Shown here: piece after piece, positions 47,790 through 59,088 of the stretch | Position numbering within the stretch: the first letter of the stretch is position 1 | Layout: every line of letters starts with the position of its first letter | Source: Ceratorhiza oryzae-sativae | Taxonomy: Eukaryota > Basidiomycota > Agaricomycetes > Cantharellales > Ceratobasidiaceae | Assembly (NCBI GenBank): GCA_030998015.1 | Contig: JARWMV010000235.1 | Span: 868,001 to 932,000 of the forward strand | DNA: 64,000 nt | Direction of reading: 5' to 3' | Translations under genes and position numbers: made by a program | The notes under the pieces: model-generated | Databases searched by the model: none | Told to the model about the DNA's origin: nothing | What the model saw: the letters and a program-made list of their open reading frames with translations, nothing else

Positions 47790-49909
47790 TTAATATACAT
47801 AGCGGACTGTTGGGGTGGTTAGCTTAGGTTTATCAAGAAACACCAGCTTGAAACTTACAGTCAGGATTCTCCTTATCCGTAAGGTCGTCAAATGCGTGAC
47901 TATGGTTGGTCTTTTCAGCCTCTCCCTCGACCTCTCCACTGGTGCCCTCCTCTTCGATGTGCTGAGCACGACGTTTGACGACGTTTTGACGGAGCAAATA
48001 GAGACGAAGCACAACGATCGTTACGAGTTGGATTCCGTACATGACAATGTGAACCGCAAAGCCCTTAGGATAGCGGGGTGCATCATTCGCACGGAAGACC
48101 TGCGGTCCAATGGCGTTTCCGACTGCCCATGCACTGTAAATAGCATGTCAGCGCGAAACAAATGTAAAAGCAATCCAGCTCACATAAACGTTCCAGTAAC
48201 AGTGACGACCTGCTTGGTACGCCCGCCAGTGTTTCCAGTTACCAACGCAAGGTTCAAGACCGCAACGGCGCCAAACCCTTGACACAAGTAAAATGCGATC
48301 AAAAGGCCAACACGAGTGTTCGGACGAGTTGGAACCGTCAGAAACACGATTGTGCCGATCACGTTGGGCAAGGTATATGCGAACATAAAAATGCACTTTT
48401 GGCTAGTTCGTGTCGAGAAGTAGGCAGCAGTAAATAAGAATAGCATGATGATGACTCCTTGCGCAATTGCGAGCAGGTCGGTCTGAAGAGTGGTGAATCC
48501 AAAGGATTTGATGATCAAGTTAGAGAAGGCACCGAGGCCCCCAGTGGGAAGCGCATTGGTGAACGAGATCATGTAAAAGCACCAAGTCTTGGGATCCTTA
48601 AGCGCTTCGGCGGCCTGATACATCTTGAATTCTTTGTTCTGGATGCCTGTCTCATTGGCTCGCACGCGCTCAACCATGAGGACGCGGTCTTCGGGCGTGA
48701 AGCATTTAGCACGAATCGGTGAATCAGGGAGCCACCAAAATACGAAAATGCCCCAGAGAATAGTGACGCAGCCGAGGAGAAGGAAGAGTGCCTGCCAGGA
48801 CGTGATCGGTCCACCTTTGATATGATACACCCCGTATGCAAGAAGACCACCGATGCATTGCTGAAGACCATTCATGGCATAGAAGCAACCGATGACAAGT
48901 GCTTGCTCCTTTTTTGTGTACCACATAGTAGACCTGGAACAATAATGAATATTTGATTATTATACCACGGGAATAAGACTCACAAGAGTACGAAGCCGGG
49001 CTGACAGACGCATTCAAACATGCCGAGCAGTGTGCGAACTATCACAAGGCCCGTGAAGTTTTTGCAGGCAGCCGTGCATGCGAGCACTGCTCCCCAAGCA
49101 GTGATGCTTGTCGAAAGTTATATTTGGTAATATTAGAACCGTTTAATTCCTCTTACCTGAACGCAAGATATTTTCCAACAGGAAGGATCTGAAGCAAACG
49201 ATTTGTAGGAAACTCCCAGACCAAGATGGCGATGTATACTAATCGGTGTATGTTAAAATTGATCTAATTGTGCATTTTAGTACTCACAGCAAGTAGTAAG
49301 CCAGCTATACTGCTGGCCGACGAGATGGGTGTCTTGTTGAATACCCATGATAGACGCAAAGTTGATCGTTCTACGCTCAAGCGTTAGAATGCATTTTTAG
49401 AGCTTATTAAATGAATAAATACTAACGCCTTATCAAGAGTCTGCATTAGGTATGAAATTACCTAAAATTGTAATGTATTTGAGCCCTAATGAGAAGAAAC
49501 GAACGCATATACAGTATCCGCATGTCCCCAAGCCGGCGACGTGACAGACACCCCAGATATATGCACATATTCAACGGCTTACCATGACCAGAAGAACACG
49601 CTTATCAATCATACGTTTAAGCCTCTTGTTAGTAGCCTCGTCGATTACTTTTGTTCGATAAAATATGAGCTGAATGGGTTATTATTGAGTGGAATGAGGG
49701 CGCTCACCGATTTTTTTGTTCCCTTGAGCTGCAAAAAAGTTGGCGACTTCAGCATCGATTCCGCCATGTTGCACTCGCTCTCCCGTGTTACTACTAACGG
49801 GCGACATATTAGAGTCGCTCCGGTAGTCCGGATGGATTTTGGCATCCTCCAAATCTCCCTCTTTCAGATGGTCTTCCACGCGCAGCTCGGTAACGTTGCC
49901 TTTCGACAT
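47790..49909 (-). CDS. MFS transporter, anion:cation symporter / allantoate permease family
   Basis: Nine exons close to 543 residues: 49708-49909, 49583-49647, 49427-49461, 49288-49370, 49157-49238, 48984-49106, 48184-48933, 47859-48133 and 47790-47806. The family signature is complete: VISYLMQTLDKATINFASIM in helix 1, QQYSWLTTC, LVWEFPTNRLLQILPVGKYL, WGAVLACTAACKNF, RTLLGMFECVCQPGFVLLS, then MWYTKKEQALVIGCFYAMNG. A cytosolic centre with WWLPDSP and ERVRANETGI follows, and it ends NPDFRYVY. This is the Dal5/Seo1/Tna1-like group importing allantoate, nicotinate, pantothenate, dipeptides or similar anions across the plasma membrane. The substrate cannot be fixed from sequence. Twelve membrane helices are expected from length and hydrophobic spacing. 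Confidence 0.93.
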
Positions 49910-50639
49910 GGCCAACCGTTCGAAGGACTATGGAAAGATGGGGAGTAAACGCGGGGCCGCGCAAGATCACCTTCTCCCCGTGGGGGTTATATAGGAGCAG
50001 GTGAAGAAGCTCAGAACCAAACACGAAATTTACCGGTCTCTTCTCCGTATGGGGTTCTATGCCGTGGTTAATCAAGGGGTATGGCCAAGATCATTGAAAT
50101 TATTGTCCCAGTGGCACGGCTGAACATAGGGCGCCAAGGCAAGAGATGGAATATAGAGGCAATAAAAGATTTAATGATGCTAGAATTGGGCTGAGAACCA
50201 TATGGGGTCGCTGGGAAAGGTTAAGCGTCGCGGGAAGCCGGACCGTGATGGCTTCGCGGGCCGTATCTACATCCGCCGTCGCTTAAAAGAAGACAAACCT
50301 GACGGACTTGATATCTTAGAGAGTGATGTTCGGAACCCTATAGCAAGTGCAAATAATGCAAGAGGATCAATGTTACCCGAGCTCACAGGTACAAGGTAGC
50401 ATTTATCCTTTATTGGTTGGCGTTAGTGCTCGGGCAAAGCGGAAATGTTTGGGCGCACGACCACAACCAAACGAAGACTTACGGTGGCCTTTGGCCGTGT
50501 AAACCCCATATGTGTAATACTGGCCGAGCCGCGGCATCAGATGATAGGACCTATTGGCCTAATGCAAATGGCTAAGTTTCTGTAGCATCGCCCAAATTCT
50601 GGCTGTGAAACTTATGGGATCTAGTCTAGATGGCCTCTC

Positions 50640-51360
50640 GCCTTGAACCGTTTTAACAATATTTACACCATGATGGGAGTGTCTGCACTACGTGGGGGTA
50701 CCTCCCCGCCCACCCCACTCTTTCGCCACACTCTTGCCTGGGCTCGTGCTCGGTCCAAGCACTCTGTGATCAAGGAACGGGCCAGCGTTGGCACACGACC
50801 ACCGTTCCGAATATGTCAAACACACCCTTCCCAGACTCCCGTTGCTGAAACCCCACATTGGTCTCAAAATCGGTGGGCCGCGCTCAGTTCACTCTTGTCT
50901 GAACCAACTTATTCTAGGCCATAGTTTCTTTGGCGAACACTACAACCGCTTGGTACCCAGTAAGGACCCCTCATGTCCATGCGGCGAGACCCCTATCCAG
51001 ACGTTTAAGCATGTTCCCGTAGACTCTCGCCTTCGTTCCGAGACCCAGCTCGCTTTGCACCGTTTCTCCTCCTTCTCACTCCCACTCCTCTTCGACACGA
51101 AGAAGGGCCTCTCTGCTCTCATCGGCTCCCTTTCGCACTCTAATGCTTTCGCGAAAGTTGTGTGACCGGACCTTCTAGTTGAATTTGTTTGTTGTTTCCC
51201 TTTTCTTGTCTTAGTTTCGGATTTGTACGACGCGCCTGCCTCTTCCCCGTCCTCTGCCTAATTTTGTTACTTTTACACTTCTTGCTCCGCTGTGCCCCCT
51301 ATAGCCCGAGCGGCTCGACTCTGTGTTTAGTAGCTCATTAAATATGTATTTAAAAACATG
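50640..51360 (+). mobile_element. 3' remnant of a LINE-type (non-LTR) retrotransposon
   Basis: The frame ending at 51165 contains LILGHSFFGEHYNRLVPSKD followed by CPCGETPIQTFKH and ends in FDTKKGLSALIGSLSHSNAF. This is the arrangement (hydrophobic LxxGH block, CPCG zinc-knuckle, FxxxxGLxALxxFL) at the C-terminus of fungal LINE reverse-transcriptase proteins. The last knuckle cysteine position reads Ser. Upstream reverse-transcriptase motifs are missing, so the copy is 5'-truncated, as usual for LINE insertions. After the stop, the tail reads CCCGAGCGGCTCGAC followed by an A/T-rich AAATATGTATTTAAAAA end near 51357, a likely LINE 3' terminus. No flanking target-site duplication could be established by eye. 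Confidence 0.6.
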
Positions 51361-51661
51361 CACCACGTGACCTTAGCTGAATACCGATTGAGGTAAACGT
51401 AATCGAAGCTGTTGTACCGTTGGTTCTGCGCTACGTTCGTTAATCAAAATAATGGGTTTTTTTTCCATCGCTCATTGGCAACTGTTGCATTACACATGTC
51501 AAGTCTTGGAGTTTACTAAGAGGAGAATACTATATTAGGTGCCATCAGCTACAAATACGAGCACACTCAGGGTCCCGATCGAGTTTGCCAAACAAAATTT
51601 GGCAGCGCTTGACCTCGACACATTCTATCTGCCTTTGAATGATAGTACACAACCGAGAAAG

Positions 51662-52925
51662 ATGGGATTATCCGAACGAAAAGTAAAACAAAAGATAGGA
51701 TCGGATCCCAGGAACCTCGGATGGGCAGAAAGTGGGTTACCAATACTTCATTCTCCCAACCGGCACTCACTTGTGAACAGATGCCGCCAAATTTGGCCAT
51801 ACATACCTCGCCAAGCATGGCTGGAATCCTACCATGGGACTTGGTGTCGCTGGTGACGGGCGTATATCGCATATTGCTGTTGCCCAAAAGTTGGACCAGC
51901 TCGGCATTGGAGCGGGACGACCAGACGGGCCGGATGCGATCGCGTGGAAGCAAGCAAAGGAATTTGAAGGGCTGTTGGAGCGATTAAATGCAGTAGGGCC
52001 CGGCGGAGAGACTGCAGAAGGGGGTGATGACAGCGGAAATGAAAGTGAGGATAGGGTCAAGAGGAAAGAGAGGAAGAGGGAAGAGAAACGAAAAGCCAAA
52101 GAGGCCAAGGCGTCAGTCGCATCTTCCCCGTCAACAACACCAGAGGCCACGCCTGTAGCCGCTCCTGCTCCAAGGCGACTAGCGTACGTCCAATCTCCGT
52201 TTCATTTATTTTGTCTAACCCCTTTATGATAGCCATCGCGCACGCTTCCTCGCCGCGAAGCGGCTGGCTGGCACATCCTCCACCGCACTCTCCGAAATTC
52301 TCGGCGTGTCGTCTACATCAGCATCGACATCTACCTCCGCTCCATCCACGCCTACACCAGCCCAGTCTACCCTTACGGCCATTCCGGTCATCGACGATGG
52401 GAACCAGATCACTACGTCTTCCCAAAGCGTGGCAGACTACTTTAAGAGTAAAATGCGCGCCAAGGCGGCTGGGGCGAGCACGAGCGCGAGTTCATGTTCG
52501 ACCCCAATCGTGACATTCGAAGAGCCAGAACAGACATGCCGAGGGCCGGACTTGGTTCGAGGCGAGACGAGGACGAAGAGGCTCGGCCGACTGGCCTTGG
52601 ATTCTCCGGTGCAGGTTTAGGCTTCACACGTGCATCATCACCGTCTCCCCTCGCGACAACGGAAGCACCCGTATCCGCCGGACAAATGCCTGAAGCCAGC
52701 GACGACCGAAAGTCAAAGAAAGAGAGGAAGAGGAAACGGAAGGAAGCAGAGAAAGCTGCAGCTACCGCCGGTGCCGATCCTACCGACGGGGAGACGGAAG
52801 AGAACCGCAAGGCTGCGAAGCGTGCGCGTAAAGCAGCGATACGCGCTGCGCGTGAACAACAGCAGGCGGAGATGGAAACCATGATAGGAGACCGCCCAAA
52901 AAAGCAAAAGATGGAAAAGGCATGA
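51662..52925 (+). CDS. G-patch nucleolar protein GNO1/PXR1 (PINX1 homologue)
   Basis: Exons 51662-51731, 51781-52183 and 52234-52925. The start MGLSERKVKQKIGSDPRNLG, then AAKFGHTYLAKHGWNPTMGL and the continuing QKLDQLGIGA, match the PINX1/Gno1 G-patch region at residues 1-60. SVADYFKSKM follows in exon 3. The C-terminus is a Lys/Arg/Glu-rich tail typical of nucleolar proteins. In yeast Gno1 activates the Prp43 helicase in pre-rRNA processing, and the human protein inhibits telomerase. Oddity: the frame of exon 3 after SKMRAK must change by one base to reach the well-conserved-looking frame that ends at 52925 (FMFDPNRDIRRA and onward). Either a further intron lies between about 52429 and 52524 or there is a one-base slip near 52460. 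The 5' part and family call are firm. Confidence 0.85.
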
Positions 52926-53176
52926 ACTGCAGCCGTAAGGGCAGGAAGATGTTGTCTGTTGCTGCGGTTGACGTATACGAGAGCTCACGTTCCTCGCTAC
53001 GTGTAAACTTAGATCCTATCTGTAGCATTCAATACCGATTATGACAACGAACAAAACGACAAAGCAAACGAGTGTACTCTAACAACGAATTTGTGTAATT
53101 CAACGACTAAAGAGCGAGCGAATGAACTATGAGATGAGCCCAAAAAGAAAAAGAAATGTAGATGCAGAAAAGCCGA

Positions 53177-55342
53177 CTACTCATCCGTACACCTATGAGT
53201 CCATAGTTAGCAGCGTCGAGAGACAAAGCATAGATATATGCACTAACCAGATTTCCAGCTTGCCCTCTGGTCGTCCCCTTGCCGACTCCCGTGCAGTTTC
53301 GATTGCGAGATCGTAATCACTATCATCCCGCATGGATACCTTGCCGCCGTCTTCGTCCTTGAACTTGAGTCCAAGGGTGCCAAACGGCCGACCGAATTTG
53401 GAAGTGACCTTTTCGAGGAACTCTTCAAACCGCATCTCGGGAGAGATGGCCATGCCACGGACATCGTCCTTGTAGTGGAGCTAGAGACACGATTAGGACT
53501 GTTTAGTAATGGGACGTGTGAATGCGTACCTTGACCCGAATCTTGACGAGCTCAAACGGCGCGTCCGAGTACTCTCCGCTCACATAACCCTCCTCTTCTT
53601 CCTCGTACGTCTGGCGCGTCGGCCGCCTCGATAATTTGCGGCGCACACCCATGCTGCTGCCTCCATAAGAACTCGGTGGTGCTCTCGGGCGCTCATCATA
53701 CGCAGATCTCGAACGCTCATCGTATCCTCGAGCCAACCCTGTCCTAATGGATCCAGAGCGAGATGGGGGAACCGAAGGGGGAGGTGGTGCGCCCTTGGTC
53801 TTCGCCGCCCATGCTGCGACTCCTTCGGGCACAGGCGGTGCAGGCTCTTCGTACGCCCCGAGATACTCATCATAGAATTCAGTCATACGAGGTGTCCTTT
53901 CCTTGGCCCCAGTAGGTCCCTGCGATCTGTCCCTTCCGACCGGGCTCTGCATCCTCTCTCTTCCAACAGGGCTCTGCATCATGTCTTGCGGGCTTCGGCT
54001 TCGCTCAGGCGTCATGAGCGGGTCGATGCGCGGCAAGCGAGGCGGGCCCTGATTCTGCGAATGGGTCGAGCCGCCTGTGCCCGGCCGACGGACGCTCAAA
54101 CCACGCACCGGCGGAGGAGCGTTCGGACTCGCACCCGAACTCACACTCGCGTTTCGGCTCAGGTTCCCTGCCGAGGTCGGATTCCGGCTTAGCCCAGCTG
54201 CCCCCAAGCCCGCCGCTCCCACACTCGGGTTGCGCGACAGGCCAGGTTTGCGCGTGGGGTCTCCAGGGCCGATGGTTGCGCTCTTTTGCAACGCGGAGGC
54301 GTCCGGTTTGGGTTCGTCTTTGGGTGCGGGCGTGGTTTCGACTCGTGCGGCGGCGGTTACCGCACGGGACAAGGGGGGGATCGGTCGGCCGTCGATAATG
54401 GGTGCGCCAGACGGGGTGAGGCCTTGTTGTAGGCGAGTGACACCGGTGAACGTCGTGAACGCATCCTTGGCATCAGATGCGGCGATGAGCTGAGCCTTTC
54501 CGAGAAAGTCTTTGGTTTTTGAGTTTTTGAGTTTGGACTCGGAGGGGCGGTAGAGGACTCCAACGGGCTATCAGGAGACGGTGAATAGAGATAGAAAAGG
54601 GGGAGGGAGATGCGTACGATGGAAAAGACGGTGTAGCCCTCTCCGCGATCCTGGATCGCGTCGTCGATGACTCCGTGCTCCTCGGTCACTTTTGCGCTCT
54701 GTGCTTGACGCATGTCCTGCATGCCAGTGTCCATTTGCCCCATGTAGATGAGACACAACCCCCTGATAACACGTCAGTTGTGGTAACAAGTCGGATGCAG
54801 CAAAAACGCACTTGTTGAAGAGTACCTCGGCAGAGTACAAGCGGAATTTGAGCCCGAGCTGTTCGTAGTTGCTACCAAGCAGTCAGTCCCAGGTGCCGAG
54901 AGCAGAGCACAATCCGACGTACATGGCTTGGTTGCCTCTTAGATAGAGCAGAGCCTCTTTGAATTCGGTGTGGGCCTCGTCATAGCGGCCGAGCAAAAAG
55001 TTGCTGACCCCGGATTGAAAGTAGGCAACGGCAAGATACTTGTCGAGCGTTACAGCCTCGCGAAAGTACTGGACGGCCGTCTCGTGCTCGCCCAGCGTGG
55101 CGTAGATGAGGCCGATGTTTGTGAGGATCTTGGACGACTCGGCAATGCGCTGTTGGATATAGGTGTCATTCAGCCTGGTCAGGGTGCGATGGACGGAAGA
55201 CTCACTCCAAAGGTCTCGAGAGCCTTTTCAAAGTCCTGTTCGTCATAGGCCTTGAGCGCGGCGGCCCACGTTTCGAGTTCGAGCTACGGCGCGGTCAGCG
55301 GGGGCGAGTGATCGTCGGGGGAGGGCGCACCTTGAGAGACAT
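53177..55342 (-). CDS. noxR: NoxR, p67phox-like NADPH-oxidase regulator
   Basis: Eight exons close to 602 residues: 55331-55342 (12 bases), 55206-55283, 54923-55149, 54871-54812, 54618-54762, 53530-54567, 53248-53480 and 53177-53192 (16 bases). Tetratricopeptide repeats fill residues 1-170 (ESSKILTNIGLIYATLGEHE, AVAYFQSGVSNFLLGRYDEA). Next is the activation segment PVGVLYRPSESKLKNSKTKD and a long Ser/Pro/Arg-rich linker. The PB1 domain at about 515-602 includes VKIRVKLHYKDDVRGMAI, DDSDYDLAIETAR and the ending LEIWCTDE. In fungi NoxR binds Rac through its TPR and activates NoxA/NoxB, controlling hyphal differentiation, sclerotia and fusion. The first exon codes only MSLK, and the last finishes the PB1 strand; leaving either out would truncate the protein. 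Confidence 0.95.
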
Positions 55343-56762
55343 GGTTAGCGAGCGAGAGGCGCAGTCGGCTGCTTTAAAAGGCCGGCAGGAGGTTATTTCT
55401 TGGCGAAAATGCTGTAATTAGTTTTCAGGTGCCGAAAGCCTGAAATCCGGCCTGCGGATGGTGCGACTAGGATGCAGAAGGCGGGCTGGACTGTCAGCTT
55501 AGGGTCGCCACAAGCTCGAGAACCGACGGCGCGCACCTTCTAGCCGTACGGTGAAGGGAGAGCAATGTTGCCGCTCGGACTCGACTTTTTGACTCTGGCA
55601 GAGCCGCAGCTTTGTGCAATTGTCTGTTGCGACCATCAACGTGTGGACAGCAACCGCCTCCGTCCACTTCCGGTCCCAGGTCTACTCAGCACCTAATTGT
55701 CCTTCTTTGGCGTGTCTAATCTCAACGGTTCTAGTTCTATTCTAGCCTGTCGACTTTGTCGTGGTGGCCACAACAAAGGGTCCAGACCTCAGTTCAATTG
55801 TATATCCGTTCCGCGTAAACTTTCACCAGCGGCTCGGTTTTCATGCCCGCGCAGCATACACCCATGGAGGATTCTTACCTAGCCAAACGACACGTTGACG
55901 ACCCACGCGACGATCAGGCAACCAGTCGAGGCACGTCCTTGCGACTCAATATTCGCATGTATTCTTCCCGTGGATACCGCCGGCATCCACAGGCACTCAC
56001 AACTGTCCTAGGCAGCACCAGGAATATTGTGCCCGGGCCTGTTCGGAGATGTCCCTATGAACATTGGGATCTGCAATATACAATGTTGGAGCTTGATCGT
56101 CGCTTTGTCTTCGGTGGATGTTGATTTTGGCTCGCTCCTGGTTGCCACCATGCTGTTGTTGTCGGTCAAAAGTGCCGCGGTCGACTCGGGTTCTCCCGCT
56201 CGGCAAAGCGGCTTAGCTATCTTGTGTAAGCTTGGACTAGACATTCATCGCTGTGGGGGAAGATGTGGTTTGCATATCCGTGATTATGCGATGCCCCAAT
56301 CATCTGTAGATAAGTAGTATCCCCATACGTCGCGGCCTTCCGGTGGTCGTGTCTTCTCCGGGATTTTTATGCAAATGTCATTCTGCTGAGCCAGTCCTAG
56401 TATGACTGCACGAGCAAGAGTAATAAGTAGCGGCTTACATCCTTCATACGCGGGGTATTTAAAAAGCTTTCAGAGCAACCCCAGGCTAAGCTCGCCCATT
56501 CCAACGCTGACGCCCACGCTTTGGGTCGTTTCCTTCCATGACAACCTGCTGAGCTCGACCGCTGCTTTTATGTGGTTCGGCCACCGAAAATCTCAAATAC
56601 AATCAATCAATGCAACATGTGTAATACAAGAAGCAGCCTGCCGCTGATTCGGGCACCATCACACATGTTCGCTGCGGTTGCATTCAATTATTACACACCA
56701 CCCAAACGGAGTTCCCGGCGCTTAGGGTTGGGTGGCGATGCCAACAACCGTCCAGCGCTCCG
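55343..56762. other. Intergenic interval between NoxR and PFS2
   Basis: The two genes start at 55342 (minus) and 56763 (plus), so this 1.4 kb must hold both promoters. No ORF with protein character and no RNA gene was recognised. Confidence 0.5.
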
Positions 56763-58784
56763 ATGTCCACAGCAACCACCTCAGGTCGACTGCCAACTTC
56801 CCGGCCAACGGCACCCTCGACATGGCGAGCTCAACGACACCTCAGTCCGTTGCCGCGACCACCGGTGGATCCAGACATTGACGCACCACCTAAAATGGGC
56901 CCTGACGGGCGAATTATCAAAAAAGTTCGACCGAGGAGGACAGTCGATCTTTGGGCGGGGGTTGGAAGATGGGAAATGGCGAGTAGGATGGGTGTAAAAT
57001 TCAACCAAGCTCTTTAATAAATATCTTTGCTGTTCCAGATCAAAAAGGTTAAACCTATTGGCTCTCGTGTGCCCGTGTTAAAACCAGCGGCTTCGTATAT
57101 CATTGACGTGTGTTTCTTCATTGAATCGCAGCAGAGGCATGTGTACTGATAGTAATATAGATGCTTCCCCCAAAAGCGTACCCTGACAATGCGGCTACCA
57201 GCATTACGACCAAGTTTGTCCACACCAGTACGAACAAAGTACGATGTCCCGTCAACTGTGTCGTTGTAAGTTTTCCGTCAGGTTTCCAAGCCGCTTTCAT
57301 TTATGACACATCTCCTAGTGGACTCCAGAAGGGAGACGCATCCTCACCGGCTCAACCAGTGGCGAATTTACTCTCTGGAACGGACTCACCTTCAACTTTG
57401 AGACTATTCTCCAGGCACACGAAACGGCTATTCGTGCGCTCACGTTTTCCCACTCGGGCGCGTTCTTGATTAGTGCCGACCAGTCGGGAGTCATCAAGTA
57501 CTACCAACCGAACATGAACAACTTGTATACGTGGCAAGCACACCGCGAAGCGGTTCGTGGGGTCAGTTTTGCGCCTGGCGATAGCCGGTTTGCGAGCTGT
57601 GGAGACGATGCGAGCGTTCGGGTCTGGGCGTTTGAAGACGCACGAGAGGAGAGGTGCATTACAGGTAAGTTGCGTTGATCTTGCGTGTCGAGTTGTGACT
57701 AATGTAACCCAGGCCATGGCTGGGATGTGAAATGTATCGAGTGGCATCCAACGCGAGGCCTTCTCGTTTCTGGAAGCAAGGACAACCTTGTTAAATTTTG
57801 GGATCCTAGGACCGGGCAGAATCTGAGCACACTGTGAGTCTGGCTTTAAACTAGTCAAGGGTCTCATGTTTACTTTGGCTGGTAGCCACCAACACAAGAA
57901 TACAATCCAAGCAATCAAGTGGAACCCGAACGGTAATCTTCTTGCAACGGCTTCCCGTGACCAGACCGTTCGCGTATTCGACATTCGCGCAATGAAAGAA
58001 CTCCATATCCTTAAAGGCCACAAGAAGGAAGTTTGCTGTGCGTGGATAATATGATTTAACCCTGTGATAGCCTAATTGACCATCTTTTTCGCAGCCCTAA
58101 CGTGGCATCCCGTCCATCACGACCTTCTTGTTTCAGGCGGCGCAGAAGGCTCTGTCTACTTTTGGACTCTTTCAGCGGCTACTCCTTCGGCGCCACGGGC
58201 AGCCATGGATCAGGCGCATGAATCAAATGTCTGGGCTTTGGCCTATCACCCGTTGGGTCATATCCTATGCACGGGATCTAACGACCATACGACACGCTTC
58301 TGGTGCCGCGACCGTCCCGGCGAGGGCCTCAGCGGTACGACCGCGGGAGGGATGGAAGAAAGCACAGAAGAAGACGGAGGATACGACGCTTTGCCCGGGT
58401 TTGGATACTCTGGAGCCGCAGCGATGGCTGGAGCTGGTGCCCAGGGCGGTGACGGTAGCGGGATGGACTGGGAGGCTGGGGTCGGGGGAATGCGTGCGCC
58501 GCCTACGGCTTGGGGCCGCTCAAGGCGATGAGTTTATTCCTGGGTTCGGAAGAACGACTTTACCTCAGCAGTCGGCCAACGACGGTGCTGGATCCGGGCG
58601 TGCACCCCCTCCACCTGGATTTGGGATGGAAGAGGTATATGGTGACCAGGGCGGCGCTGGTGGAAGGGGTGGGCAATATGGGGGTGCAGGTGGTCATGGC
58701 CAGGATAGGGACAGAGGCCATGGATATCAAAGAGGTGGACGGGGAGGAGGTCGGGGCGGTCGAGGCGGTCGTCGATGGGATTGA
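56763..58784 (+). CDS. PFS2: Polyadenylation factor subunit 2 (WDR33 homologue)
   Basis: Exons 56763-56993, 57039-57107, 57161-57265, 57319-57664, 57713-57833, 57886-58037, 58095-58454 and 58525-58784 close to 547 residues; the last intron is the least certain. The N-terminal [20 protein letters not shown] resembles the RRTVDY...GRW element of Pfs2/WDR33. Seven WD40 repeats follow, with typical GH...WD spacings: [80 protein letters not shown]. The C-terminus has [10 protein letters not shown] and a Gly/Arg-rich tail. Pfs2 is the WD40 scaffold of the cleavage and polyadenylation factor; WDR33 reads the AAUAAA hexamer with its N-terminal region and first blades. Confidence 0.93.
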
Positions 58785-59088
58785 CAAACTGAGTCTTTGT
58801 GCACATTTCCTAGTGTCAACAATGGCTCAACGTTTATTTTATTCTCATTACGCCAGATTTCAGTCGTCTGAACGCAGAGATAACTTGAAGCGCGAGTTGA
58901 ATGATGGGGTGTAAAACGAATAAGCTCTACAGTTCAGTTTCGATATATGCCATATCTGGCTCGGTTGAATCCCAATGGTCACTCAAGCGTTATTGATATC
59001 ATGCGGCACAGCTTAGGCGCTCACCGCGTGCCACCGGGCACGCTGTGTTATCAAGGTACCCAATCGCCAGCGCGCCCTGCTACGTACG
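58785..59088. other. Short intergenic spacer PFS2 - kinase gene
   Basis: About 300 bases that should contain the PFS2 3' end and the promoter of the kinase gene. No specific element is recognised. Confidence 0.4.

Noticed and set aside
58390..58530. Apparent frameshift near the C-terminus of PFS2.
   Set aside because: A 70-base intron 58455-58524 joins QGGDG to DEFIPGFGR in phase.
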